DNA of 64,000 nt from the NCBI GenBank assembly GCA_016271365.2, contig CM028136.1, positions 468,842,001-468,906,000 on the forward strand, read 5' to 3'. Below the pieces are notes generated by a model that saw only the letters and a program-made list of their open reading frames with translations, made no database searches and was not told where the DNA came from. Source of the stretch: Neoceratodus forsteri. Taxonomy: Eukaryota > Chordata > Ceratodontiformes > Ceratodontidae. Shown here piece by piece: positions 22,618 through 32,636 of the stretch (position 1 is the stretch's first letter; every line of letters starts with the position of its first letter). Both the position numbers and the translations under genes were made by a program.

Positions 22618-23740
22618 GTGGGGAACCTGCTACTGACACAGATGGGTTCCTTCCAAGGCTGGTAGGTGGTACAGCCCCAATAACTGAGAGTCCTATTGGC
22701 CATTCAGGGGATGTCCACTTGAGGTTTTGCCAGCATGTGACGTGTCCTCTGACAGGGGAGGGGTACACAGCTCTGGAGCCACACCTTATGCTTCCAAGGC
22801 CATTGTCCCTTTGGAGGTCATGCCCTTTGGGAAATGGTGGGCCTGCCTGGATTGTTTCCTTTGGTTGGATGGCACTCATCATCATAAAAGACTTACTGAC
22901 CCCCCCCCCAGAGCTGCACACAACACGCTACTTGTAAGTTGGTTCATCAATAAACACATGGCTGAGGCCATTTTTAGGCTTCTGTGGGCATTGCCCTGCA
23001 GTCATTTTGCTATTACAAAGAAATAGGTCGCTCTTCTGATTCCTAACGGGCTACATACAGTTAGAGGTTTTGTGGTATTACCCTGCTTTCATTCAGCTAA
23101 GCAGTGTTTAAAAGCACTATTTTGTGCTAAACTTCAGTCTGGTTAGAAAGGGAGATAAGCAGACAGTTCTGGGACTATAATGTCAAATGTGACAATGTCA
23201 CAGAATGGAATGTTTATGTAGTAAATCTAATGTTCCAACTCTCACTAAAGGATCCCTAAACACAGTTCAAGTTACAGTTTTTTTCGACAGTGGAGGTTTG
23301 AAATGGACTGTTCATATGCACTTTTTCATCTTAAATCTTACCATACTGTTGAAATTCTGTTGCTAAAGTACAGTATGCCAAATTAACCAGACCCAGTTGT
23401 AACGGATTGCCACATGTACCGGATGAAAACTAAAAGCCAAATTCCAAATGCTATGCTGCCCTACGTAAATGTTTTCTCTTTAAGTGAACCTGAAACTCCA
23501 TGTGTAAAAGCCACCAAGTTGCACATCACAAGAGATTAACACCCATTAACACCCAGTTACGGTTCTGATTTAGCAACTCGAGTAGGTGTTAATTAACCAC
23601 CGCAGGTGCTCCCAACTTGCTTGAATCATTTTACACCCTATTTAACCTCGCTCGGCACCACCACAGTAGCACATGTATTTTTTTACTTTAGTCCTCACTG
23701 TACTATTGTGCTGATCTGTGCATGATGCTTTCTGGTAAGC
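22618..23740. other. unassigned 1.1-kb stretch
   Basis: No recognisable domain. Short palindromic words such as tcaaatgtgacaatgtcac occur, but I see no clear element ends. Confidence 0.4.
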
Positions 23741-23744
23741 GAAC

Positions 23745-23985
23745 ATGCTTAACTTTATCATGCAAAGTTGTGAGCTATGTTTCCTTGGCAAAGAACCACT
23801 GCCTGCACAGGTTGATGACATCGAGGATGCCATTGCAGGATCACAGGATGAAGCCCCAGAGGATGAAGATGAAGAACTTCCTGAAGAAATGACAGAGGAA
23901 GAGCCTGTCACACCAGTTGATGTGCATAAAGCGCTACTAACGCTAAGAAAAGCCATCGAGCGGAGAAAGGATCTTGTCTCCAGGT
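23745..23985 (+). pseudogene. possible transposase C-terminal scrap (Tigger/pogo-like?)
   Basis: The open frame encodes LCFLGKEPLPAQVDDIEDAI, then an acidic Glu/Asp-rich stretch, then EMTEEEPVTPVDVHKALLTL and RKAIERRKDLVSR. An acidic linker followed by a helical 'D...AL.TLR..IE' block resembles the tail of Tigger/pogo-type DDE transposases as I know them. A host exon is also possible, because CCAGGTGGGT near 23981 could serve as a splice donor. No catalytic domain is present. Confidence 0.3.
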
Positions 23986-24217
23986 GGGTTCAGCTGGCTA
24001 ATATGGAATTCTGCTGGCACTGGTGTATAGTCAGACCAAATGGACAGTATTTGTTTTATTTACTTATAAATCAAAAAAGTTGGACTTTTTTTTGCAATCA
24101 CGCAATAAATCAATGAAAGGAGCTGTAATCGCATTAAGTGTTGTTTGAGCTGATCATTGTTCATTTCTCCGATACTCTGTTTCTGCAGATTAGGACTAAA
24201 TGTTGTACCGGATGTTG

Positions 24218-24264
24218 CTTGTAATGGATGAAACTAGTCCATAGCCAAACTAGTTCATTACAAG
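24218..24264. repeat. hairpin 1 of a four-hairpin cluster
   Basis: cttgtaatg-gat-gaaactagt pairs with actagttcattacaag around a short loop. Confidence 0.7.
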
Positions 24265-24306
24265 TGGTGGTGGTGTACTGACCGCAGAGTGGAACCGCAT
24301 CAGAGA

Positions 24307-24360
24307 AGACCATCACAGTGACAGGATTTGAGCAAATACCTCTGGTCACTGTGATGGTCT
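24307..24360. repeat. hairpin 2, 16-bp perfect stem
   Basis: agaccatcacagtgac pairs perfectly with gtcactgtgatggtct. The interior (aggatttg / caaatacct) pairs further with one bulge. Confidence 0.85.
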
Positions 24361-24492
24361 CTGCTGGCACCAGGACTGCATCACCCGGTGTTTTTCCCCC
24401 TCCCCTAGACAACTCCATCTCATAGTTGTATCCCTAGAGACCGGGGGTGTGGGGGGGTTCTGGGGTGCAGCTCCCCGACAGAATCAATTCAG

Positions 24493-24548
24493 CATCCCTG
24501 ACACTGCAATGCCGAAACTCGGCATTGCGGCTGTCGCTGTCAGGGATG
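24493..24548. repeat. hairpin 3, nested 11-bp and 10-bp stems
   Basis: The outer stem is catccctgaca / tgtcagggatg. The inner stem is gcaatgccga / tcggcattgc with loop aac. Both are perfect. Confidence 0.85.
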
Positions 24549-24550
24549 TC

Positions 24551-24573
24551 AGCGAGGTGGCTGTCACCTCGCT
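24551..24573. repeat. hairpin 4, 9-bp perfect stem
   Basis: agcgaggtg pairs with cacctcgct around gctgt. Confidence 0.8.
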
Positions 24574-25344
24574 ATAGTAAAACCACAAGCGTCACATACT
24601 GTACTGAAAAAGGAGTTTGTTTGTATGTTTTTGCTAGTTACATGCCTTCTTCCTGAAAACTTAGATCAGCTAAGCTAACTGTTTTACATGAAGTGTGTTT
24701 TTTTTTTTTACCTTTGGATTTCAATAATCTTTACTGTGCCTGTGCTCACTATTTATCATGCTTAAGGTAGAGGAATATAAAGATGTTTTTAAATTTTGAA
24801 ATTGGTATCCAACCTTACCAATTTGAGCCCACAGTATCCAGTGTTAATCAATGTGAGGGGGTACAAGATGTATTTGATTCTGACATAGAGACTGACAGTT
24901 CTGATTCAGATGACACAAATCAGAGACTTACCTTGTATTGGTCAATATTTTGAGTATAAATACCTAATCATTGCTTTATCTTAAATCTAGGGGTCATTGT
25001 CTGTTTTATTTCGCAATGCAAAGGTATTCAAGTCATTCATATCATCTGTGATAGCCCTTCCATTATATTGTATAGCAACTCACTGATCTATGCTGCATCA
25101 CAAATTGTATATCCATATTTTTGTATATGTCTTTGTACTCATCAGTTCTGAACTGTATCAAGTCATACTGTTTGTTGCATGTATGTTGGGAGGGGCTCTG
25201 CAGAGGTGCCCTTGTGCATCCATTGTTATAATTTGATGGTGCTTTGCAATAATTTATTAGGGGCTGTGTTTGGATATAGTTTCATCTTGTGTTGCAGTGG
25301 AAGTATGTTTGTGCATTGTTTTCTCATTGTATGGTACATATTCT

Positions 25345-25345
<1 letters not shown>
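24574..25345. other. unassigned stretch
   Basis: AT-rich, no frame or repeat recognised. Confidence 0.4.

Positions 25346-25398
<53 letters not shown>
25346..25398. repeat. (TG)n microsatellite
   Basis: Uninterrupted TG run of about 26 units. Confidence 0.96.
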
Positions 25399-25399
<1 letters not shown>

Positions 25400-25527
25400 C
25401 ACTGTGAGGGTGGTCCTGACTGTCTGTTCCTTTACCGTCACCTGTGTGACCACATGTGGATGTTCATGGACAGGAGTCAAAACTGGCACTGGCCCACTAG
25501 CCAAATGCTGTTAAATATTGTTTTGGG

Positions 25528-25722
25528 ACAGACAAAAATCTTTGTAAGAATAAAAAAAGCACTGCAAGTCTTACTTTTACCACTTAGAAAAACAAGACTG
25601 TGATCCTGATCATGTGCGTAACATTGCTGTGGACTTGATATGCATGCTCAGGAACACAGTCCTGTTTTTGTGTGATAAAAGTAAGACTTGCAATGCTTTT
25701 CATTATTCTTACAAAGATCCCC
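25528..25722. mobile_element. 195-bp foldback (MITE-like)
   Basis: Left arm atctttgtaagaat...gcactgcaagtcttactttta is mirrored by taaaagtaagacttgcaatgc...attcttacaaagat on the right. Inner pairing (aacaagactgtg / cacagtcctgttt and catg / catg) continues almost to the centre. No coding sequence. The target duplication is unclear. A MITE or a SNAC-like palindrome is likely. Confidence 0.7.
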
Positions 25723-26199
25723 ATGCACAGAAGAGCATGTACTTGTATCTCTAACTATCACTTACACTTGTTCAGGAAATTGCACATGCTCAATGCGTGT
25801 TCACATTGAGAAGAGGCATCTGGCAGTGGAAGATCAGCCAAACAATAAGGTAATGTGCTTGGTCCTAGCTAAAGTATATATTTTTAAAATTTAGGTAACA
25901 GATCCTTTTGTTACTCATACTGGGGCACATGAATAGTTTATTTTGCCGTAGATGTTATTACAGGCACACTGGTCACACAAGTTCAGTATGGCTGCTGAAA
26001 CCTGACAGTGTCTCTTTAATGTGTGCACTTCTAATGCAATGCATTGATAAGTTTCCAGAGAGCTGCAAAGTACAGTAAGCTAAAACTGAATAGCAGTAAG
26101 AAGCAGACTGTTTGGAAACGTTTAATAATTCATTGCAGTGAGCATTGCACATTAGGCAACTCACTGAAAAATGCTAAACCAGTGAGTTGGAGGGACAAT
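25723..26199. other. unassigned stretch
   Basis: No recognisable feature. Confidence 0.4.
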
Positions 26200-26385
26200 T
26201 TAATGTGACTTTTACTGTATGTTATACTGGAATATGTATGCATATTTGTGCATTTTTATTAGTCAGTGTATATCACAACAATTAGAAAGTGCTGTTAGGT
26301 GGCTCAGTGGTTAGTGCAAGTCTACATTCCCCCGCTATCTAGATCAGTTTCAGCCTTATGTATGTTATTGCCAATTCAGGCTGGG
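26200..26385 (+). mobile_element. tRNA-headed repeat, unit 1 (5' part)
   Basis: Contains cacaacaattagaa (26274) and GGTGGCTCAGTGGTTAGTGC, an exact match to the tRNA A-box consensus. Some 40 nt later atcagtttcagcc is a weak B-box. The unit is cut by a CR1 copy and appears to resume at about 27586 with aatgagtt. Confidence 0.6.
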
Positions 26386-27585
26386 AGGTGGGAGTTACAT
26401 CACCACCCAGTCTGCCCTATCTAGTGTGAGGCCCCATGCCCAAATTGAACTCTGGAGCCCCCTCCCCACCTCCAGGATGCCCCTGTGTCTATCCCACTCC
26501 TTCTTTAATTCTGTGACTGTTTTATTCCCTACTACCCCCTTTGGTAGGCTATTCCAGGCATCCACCACCCTCTCCATGAAAAAACATTTTCTCACATTTC
26601 CCCTGAGATCTCCCCAACTTCACTCTGTGCCCCCTTGACTTGGAGCATCTCTTACTTTGGAAGATGCTTCCTTCCTGTACTATGTTTAAACTGATGATGT
26701 ATTTGTATATCTCAGTCATGTTTCCCCCTTCCTTTACTCTGGCAAATACATATTTAACTCCTTTAGTCATTCCTTATAGGTCTTATCCCACAAGCCCTGC
26801 ACCATTTTACTTGCCCTCCAATTCACTGCCACCACCTTGTCTATGTTCTTTCTCAGATTAGGCCTCCAGAACTGGATGCAGTATTTGAGGTGCAATCTCA
26901 TGAGTGTCTTATGCAGGGGCAAGATGACCTCCCTCTTTCTACTCGTGATACTCCTCCCTATGCATCTGAGCATCTGGCTAGCCAACCACCTTATTGCACT
27001 GCCAACTTTCTCTTAGGCCCTCCAAGATGATAACTCCCAGTTCCCTTCCCTGCTTTGTGACTGTCAGTACCTCCCCACCTAGTTTGTACTTTGCGCCTGG
27101 GTTCTTATGCCCTATGTGCATGATTCTGCACTTCTTTGCATTGAATATCAGCTGCCATTCTTCAGACCATTTCTTCAGGTTTATAAGGTCTTCATTCATT
27201 CTTTCAATATCCCCTGGAGTGTCCACCCTATTACATATCTTTGTGCCATCTGTGAAGAGGCATACTTTCCCCTCCAGTCCTTCTACAATGTCTCCAATAA
27301 ACACATTGAAGAGGACCTGCCCCAACATGGACCCCTGTGGCACACTGCTCATCATCTCTCCCTCTCCAGAGTACTCTCTGTTTGCCACAATCCTCTGACT
27401 TCTGCCATTCAGACAATTCTTCACCAACAGAACTATTTTAGGATCCACCCCATGGCTGTGCAGCTTGTTAATCAGCCTCCTATGAGGGACAATGTTGAAG
27501 GCCTTTCTGAAGTCCAGCTAGGCCACATCCACCGCACCTACCAATTCCACTACCTTAGTTACCAAGTTATGCTGTAGATTAGTAC
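26386..27585 (-). mobile_element. CR1-type LINE, 5'-truncated, minus strand
   Basis: Inserted in unit 1 of the tRNA-headed repeat. Its 3' end is at about 26386. The 5' truncation at about 27580 falls inside the reverse transcriptase, just upstream of a DFRKAF-like motif. Confidence 0.8.
26395..27575 (-). pseudogene. CR1 reverse transcriptase C-terminal half
   Basis: From right to left: DFRKAF remnant, VPQGSMLGQVLFNVFIGDI, then LFTDGTKICNRV where the catalytic FADD has become FTDG. WQLIFNAKKCRIMHIGHKNP follows, then MLRCIGRSITSRKREVILPL, QFWRPNLRKNID, KYIISLNIVQEGSIF and FFMERVVDAWNSLPKGVV. It is broken into four frames. Loss of the catalytic Asp shows the copy is dead or mutated. Confidence 0.85.
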
Positions 27586-28175
27586 AATGAGTTAGTGAAA
27601 AACACAGTGCTTATCATAAATACAGTAAAAGTTAGGATTAGATGAATAAGTAAATTAATGCCATATAAGGCAGTGTATGTGTGTTAGTGTGGCAATGGTG
27701 TGTGTGTGTGTGTAGACAATGTACTGCTATGTTATACTGTAATATATACATGCATATATGTGTATATGTATATGTGTGTGTGTGTCTGTATCACAACAAT
27801 TAGAATGTGCAGTTAGGTGGCTCAGTGGTTAGTGCAAAAATTGCTAGTCTACATTTCCCCATTATCTAGATCAGTTTCATCCTTATGAATGTCATTGCTG
27901 ATTTAAATGAGTTGTCTAGTGGCAACCCCCACACTCTGATGTCCCTCAGAGCCTGAAAAGAAGAAAGCAGTCCCTCTGTGTCTTTTTTTTTAATCTGTAA
28001 AAATGTGTATAGAAAGTGCACTGCTGTGTTACACTGGAATATATATGCATATATGTGTGTGTATGTATTAGTCAGTGTATGTGTATCACAACAATTAGAA
28101 AGTGCATTTAGGTGGCTCATTGGTTAGTACAAAAATTGCTAGTTTACACATTTCTCATTGCCCACAATACAATTA
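27586..28175 (+). mobile_element. tRNA-headed repeat, rest of unit 1 plus units 2 and 3
   Basis: The anchor cacaacaattagaa recurs at 27792 and 28087, a 295-bp spacing. Each is followed by a copy of the A-box block ggtggctca(g/t)tggttagt and by gctagtntacat. Upstream of each lies a TA/TG-rich segment. With the CR1 copy removed, unit 1 would lie about 320 bp upstream of unit 2, so this is a tandem trio. Confidence 0.65.
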
Positions 28176-28340
28176 TTTTGCAGCCGTATTGGCTCTTGCT
28201 AGAGGCTGTTTCCAATGCACTGTGTATGTATTCTCTGTTCAGGAAAAGGGGGTGTGGGGCTTAATAAGACAAACTGTCCTCTGCCCTCCAATTTTCTCTT
28301 TGCAGCACCTCTACACAGCGGCCTATGAGGGAGCCATTTG
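28176..28340. other. unassigned stretch before LINE A
   Basis: No recognisable frame or repeat end. Confidence 0.35.
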
Positions 28341-28880
28341 TTGAACTGTGGAACAGGGACTGAAAGCCTCTCTCATTGAATTATGTATCTGTCTAGTAGC
28401 CCTTCCATGCTGTGGCCCTTCAGCATGAAGGACCATAATGCAAAGGACTTTAAGGAGTCAGCCTGTAGTGGTATGTCAGGCTGGCTAAGCTGCACCCCTT
28501 ACAACCCACTTCCTAACTATCTGCTACTTTACTTGCTGTGAATACAACCTACAGTTGTCTGAAACCCTTCTGCCTCCCTAAAATACTGCAGTGTTATTTC
28601 TCACTCCACCTGTCTGTAATGCACTGGCAGAATAATCCTATCCAGTTGTATCCAAATTCTGCAGCTTGTCTCTCTCCCACTTGCTCTAGTCCAGCTTCTC
28701 ACTGACTTTTTGCCTTCCTATTTGTTTTGTTTTTACTTCTACCAGATCTGCCCCAGGTGTTAACTATTGCTACTGCTCACATGCCTATCATAGCTTACAT
28801 ATAATCTGTCTAATTGACTGTGGGCCTCCTGCCAATCTAGTATCCAGTTGCTTTTGCTACAGCCAGATCTATTTCAGAGT
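28341..28880 (+). mobile_element. LINE A, piece 1 (5' leader)
   Basis: Non-coding leader of the host LINE of the nested complex. It shares words with the leader continuation after LINE B: accagatctgccccaggtgt here against acagctaaatctatttccag and aggtgttacctg at 31275, and actgctcac(a/c)tgcc in both. This suggests internal leader subrepeats. The left boundary is approximate. Confidence 0.45.
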
Positions 28881-31163
28881 AGAAACTCAACAACCACTTT
28901 GCCACTGCTGGCTTAGCATTCAATACTTCACCCTTCAGTAAGCTTGTCAACCAACATGGCACCAAAGACCCATCATGTCCCTACATAAAGGCCTCCCATT
29001 GGCCTTCCGAGTTGAGCTTTAAGTCAATCTCTTTCAAACAGGTTGAAGATCTATTGCTTTCCCTGGATGCAAAAAAAAGTGGTGGTGCTGATCTCCTTGA
29101 ACCCGTCTTCCTGAAACTAGGATGCTGCTAAGTCCTCCCATCACACATCTATTCAACATGTCTCCATCCTTAGGAGAACTCCCTGCCATTTGGAAGATAG
29201 CGCATATTATACCACTTTTCAAATCTGGTGATCCATGTGACCGGCAACAATTATATGCCTATTTCACTTTTATCCACTTTTACCCATCCTGTTAAAATTA
29301 CTCAAAAAACTTGCTAATGCATAACTGAGAGATTACTTAGATACTCGCAACATGCTGAACCCACTACAATCTGTTTTTTGGCCAAAACATAGTACAGTGT
29401 CTGCCCTCTCTAAGGTAACAAATGACTGGTTGCTTGCATTGGATGCTAAGAAACATGTCAGTGTGCTCTTCTTAGACCTAAGCAAGGTGTTTGACACCAT
29501 GGATCATGATCTACTCCTGTGTATGTTGCACAGTCTTGGCCTAGATGACATTGTCATGAAATGGTTCTCTAACTATCTCATAGGCAGAGAACAGCAAGTC
29601 AAGGCCCAGTGAGATCTCTCCCCCCCTCAAAACCCTGCTGAGAGGGGGACCCCAGGGGTCAGTTCTGGAGCCCTTATTATTTGCAATTTACATTAATGAT
29701 ATCAAGTATAAAATCAGCATGGCAAGTGTTCACCTCTTTGTGGATAACACAGTCCTCCATGTCCCTAGGCCCATTTTAGAGCTAGCCTGTGAAGAGCTAC
29801 AGCTTGAATTTAATCACTTGCACCATAACCTACTGCACCTAAGACTGCTACTTAATGCAAAAAAAAAACTAAAGTTATGTTCTTCTCCCCTCATGTACTG
29901 GTGAATTCTACCTTATCTATGAACATAAAACTGTAGATACAGACTCTCCTCACTTGAAATAGTGGTCACATTCAAGTATCTGGGTTTCTGGCTAGATAAC
30001 AAGCTCTCCTTCAAAATTCATATAGAAGAATTATCTAAAAAGCTTTGGCCTCTTCTATCGAATCAAACACCTTCTAAACCATGGCACTAAAATAAGACTA
30101 GTTCAAACTACTTTTCTACCCCCCCCATTGTCTATGTTGATTTACTTTATAGTCACTGTAAAAAAACAGATTCAACAAAATTAGATACCCTATACCATAG
30201 AGCACTAAAATTCATAACTAATGCCCCATTTCGAGCCCACCACTGCTTCCGCTATGCTCAGGTACTGTAGGTTGGCCCTCACTCTACACCAGGAGGTGGA
30301 GAAATCCCTCCCTCTGGTCCTATAGAGCCATAACATATAAACTTCCTTCCTACAGATCAGACTTTTTCAAATTGTCAAATGGAATCTACTTCCTTAGAAG
30401 TTGTTCCTTCATCTTGTTCAATATTCCTAAGGCCAAAATGCACTATGGTACTTCAGCCCTAAGTCACGCACTCCCTACATTATGGAACACACTTCAAAAA
30501 ACATTGAAGCTTACTCAGAAAGTTGGGTTGTCCACCATTAAATACCTGCTTAGGCAATCTCTGAAGGATTTGTGTAACTGCTTCATCCAATTCAAAGCCT
30601 AATTAGGTGGCAACACCCTATGTCCTCTTAACACTTATTTATCTAACTTAGCAGACCAGTGCTTCTGTTCAGTAGCCCTGACCTTTGTGTGCTTCAGAAT
30701 CCTCATCCCTATCCTTCCTCCATCTCCCCTACTTTCTTCCCCACTGTTCTCCCTCTACCCATCCATGCCCTTCAGACCACCCCACTGCTCTTTGGATGCT
30801 CCCTATTTATCATGTCTACATAAGTATTAGAGCTATTTCGGTGTATCCATTTTAGTGTATTCTAGACACCTTCGTGCAAACTATGCTGTGATTGGAACTT
30901 TTATTCCTTGCCATTTAGTTATTCTTAATGTAACTTATGTATTATGCTGCACTTATACTATGTGTTAGCTTTTATATTTTTCTTTTCTTTTCTTTCTTAT
31001 CATTGTAAGATATTACTGTTACCCTGTATACTGGCTTTGTCACTGTATTGCAATTTATTTTGTTCTTCCTGTATGTTCTTCGTTGTCCTTTCCCAGGACC
31101 ATCTTGTAAATGAGTTCACTCAATGAAGTATTTCCTGGTAAAATAAATTTGATTTGATTTCTG
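28881..31163 (+). mobile_element. LINE B, 5'-truncated, inserted in the LINE A leader
   Basis: Contains reverse transcriptase onward and a 3' end with atcttgtaaatgagttcact, caatgaagtatttcctggt and a terminal aaataaatttgatttgattt. It lacks the endonuclease. LINE A leader sequence lies on both sides. Confidence 0.7.
29030..30600 (+). pseudogene. LINE B reverse transcriptase
   Basis: Blocks in order: LLSLDAKKSGGADLLEP, a NNYMPISLL-like remnant of NNYRPISLL, MLNPLQSVFWPKHSTVSALS, VSVLFLDLSKVFDTMDHDLLL, FSNYLIGREQQVK, then PQGSVLEPLLFAIYINDIK with the first residue altered. Next is ASVHLFVDNTVLH, where the catalytic Y/F-ADD has become FVDN. YLGFWLDNKLSFK and a C-terminal TLWNTLQKTLK follow. Many stops and shifts. 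The mutated catalytic site means this copy cannot encode active reverse transcriptase. Confidence 0.75.
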
Positions 31164-31699
31164 GTTGTTACATACTTGCTGCTGTTCACTTTCCTACCAC
31201 ACCTAACTTGCCTAATTCATACTGCTTGCCATTGCACACTATTTAGCATCTAGTGCCTAATTGCTTTTTTTTGCTACAGCTAAATCTATTTCCAGGTGTT
31301 ACCTGTTTGGTACTGCTCACCTGCCAACCACAAAATACAACAAATTTGACTAGCTGTTACTGCCTTCAATCGTGCACTGTTTAACAACCTGTGTATTGTT
31401 TGCCATTGTGCTCTGCCTCCCTCTTCCTGGCTGCAATGCTGTTTGCACTACTCTTCCTGCCCAATTTCCATTCCTTCCTCTTCCCTTTCCACCTCCTTCC
31501 CCCATCCTACTCTCCTTGTCTCCTTTCCACCTTCCACTTCACAAACCCTCCTCTCTTCCTACCTTTCTTCCCCCTCCATACCTATCCACCCTAGATCCTA
31601 CCATAGCCTTCTGTCATTCTGGAGTTTATCCACAGTGCCCTCCTCTCCCCACCTCTCTTCTTCCTGCTCTTTTCCCAGGTCCAAGTGTAGGAAGCTCCA

Positions 31700-31838
31700 C
31701 CCTGTCTTCTCATTCTCCTGCTCCTCCTTCTGTCTAGTGATGTGGAGCCTAAACCTGGACCCTACTTTTCCTCCCTCTCTTCTCTGCTACTGCCAAGGGC
31801 CTTAGTGTCTTCCATCTGAATGTTAGCAGTCTTCTACC
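31700..31838 (+). pseudogene. LINE A ORF2 N-terminus with 2A-like motif
   Basis: DVEPKPGP (31739-31762) matches the 2A-like motif D(V/I)ExNPGP except that Asn is Lys. It is followed by a short Ser/Leu-rich stretch and a sequence like the first strand of an APE endonuclease, cut by the provirus. The endonuclease resumes at 42908. One frame change occurs near 31815. Confidence 0.6.
31835..31838. repeat. 4-bp target duplication of the provirus (left)
   Basis: tacc, matching 42904-42907. A 4-bp duplication is typical of gammaretrovirus-like and Gypsy integrases. Confidence 0.75.
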
Positions 31839-32498
31839 TGTAACTGGGTAATAATATTACCTTTCTCAGGTTCTTGGTGGAATGGCACAAATGAATAGAC
31901 AACAGACAAGTGGTATACATATAAGAAATGTAATTTATTACAGGTAAATGATAATACAGGCTTACTACCAACAGTGAATGCACTGGAGAGCTTCCAGTTT
32001 TCCTTACCTAGGTAAATGCAGTCTCTCATCTCAGAGAAGCTATGTGCTGCAAGGGGTCTTATACCTCGATAATCACTATGGTAATTACTAAAGACGATAT
32101 ATAAAAAGTATATAATTGGACAATAACAGGTGGCATGAGTAACCATCCTAACTAACATGAGAAGTTGCTTAGCTAACAAAGATAGCATGAACAATGGGAT
32201 CTCTATGAGTCTCCAAGGTCAGTTGCAGTTACAGTGATGCACAAGTACTAAAGATGGCACTATTGCCTTACTTATGATTATACAGTAAAAATATAATGGA
32301 AACATCTCCCATGACCAAGATACATTGGTAAAACATAATGGAGCATAATACGCATTAATAAAATACAGTAGAACACAGATCCTGACACTTATGCTTAAAC
32401 GATAAGAGTCTCTGCTCTAAGGTTAGTACATATACTTACATATATGTCACAGTCCATGAGGTGGGGGTACAATCAGGGGTGCTGGACCATGGGTAACA
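31839..32498 (-). repeat. 3' LTR
   Basis: 660 bp, matching 42245-42903 along its whole length. On the minus strand it starts TGTTAC and ends GTTACA, the usual TG...CA. An AATAAA (within tgtaataaattacattt, near 31930-31947, minus strand) lies about 100 bp before its end and can serve as polyadenylation signal. Confidence 0.92.
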
Positions 32499-32517
32499 TT
32501 CCCATCTTGTTGCCTTT
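32499..32517 (-). promoter_or_regulatory. purine-rich (polypurine) tract
   Basis: Immediately upstream of the 3' LTR, the minus strand reads AAAGGCAACAAGATGGGAA before TGTTAC. It is at the position of the plus-strand primer, but the purine run is interrupted by C and T. Confidence 0.45.
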
Positions 32518-32636
32518 AGAAGAAAAGGCAACAACCACAGGAAAGTAGTGTGATGGAACTAAAAGGTTGTTTACAATCCCGATGCACAAGCCTTGTAAAG
32601 GAATTCGAGTTGTTCTCAGTGTTGTTTTAGAGTACA

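Larger units (their letters stand above)
31164..31838 (+). mobile_element. LINE A, piece 2 (leader and ORF2 start)
   Basis: The rest of the LINE A leader, C/T-rich from 31440 on, and the beginning of ORF2. It ends at the 4-bp target site tacc (31835-31838), where the provirus begins. Confidence 0.7.

Noticed and set aside
31372..31805. Ser/Pro/Leu-rich open frames of about 120 codons
   Set aside because: C/T-rich LINE A leader opens all three forward frames. Only the short end with DVEPKPGP has family support.
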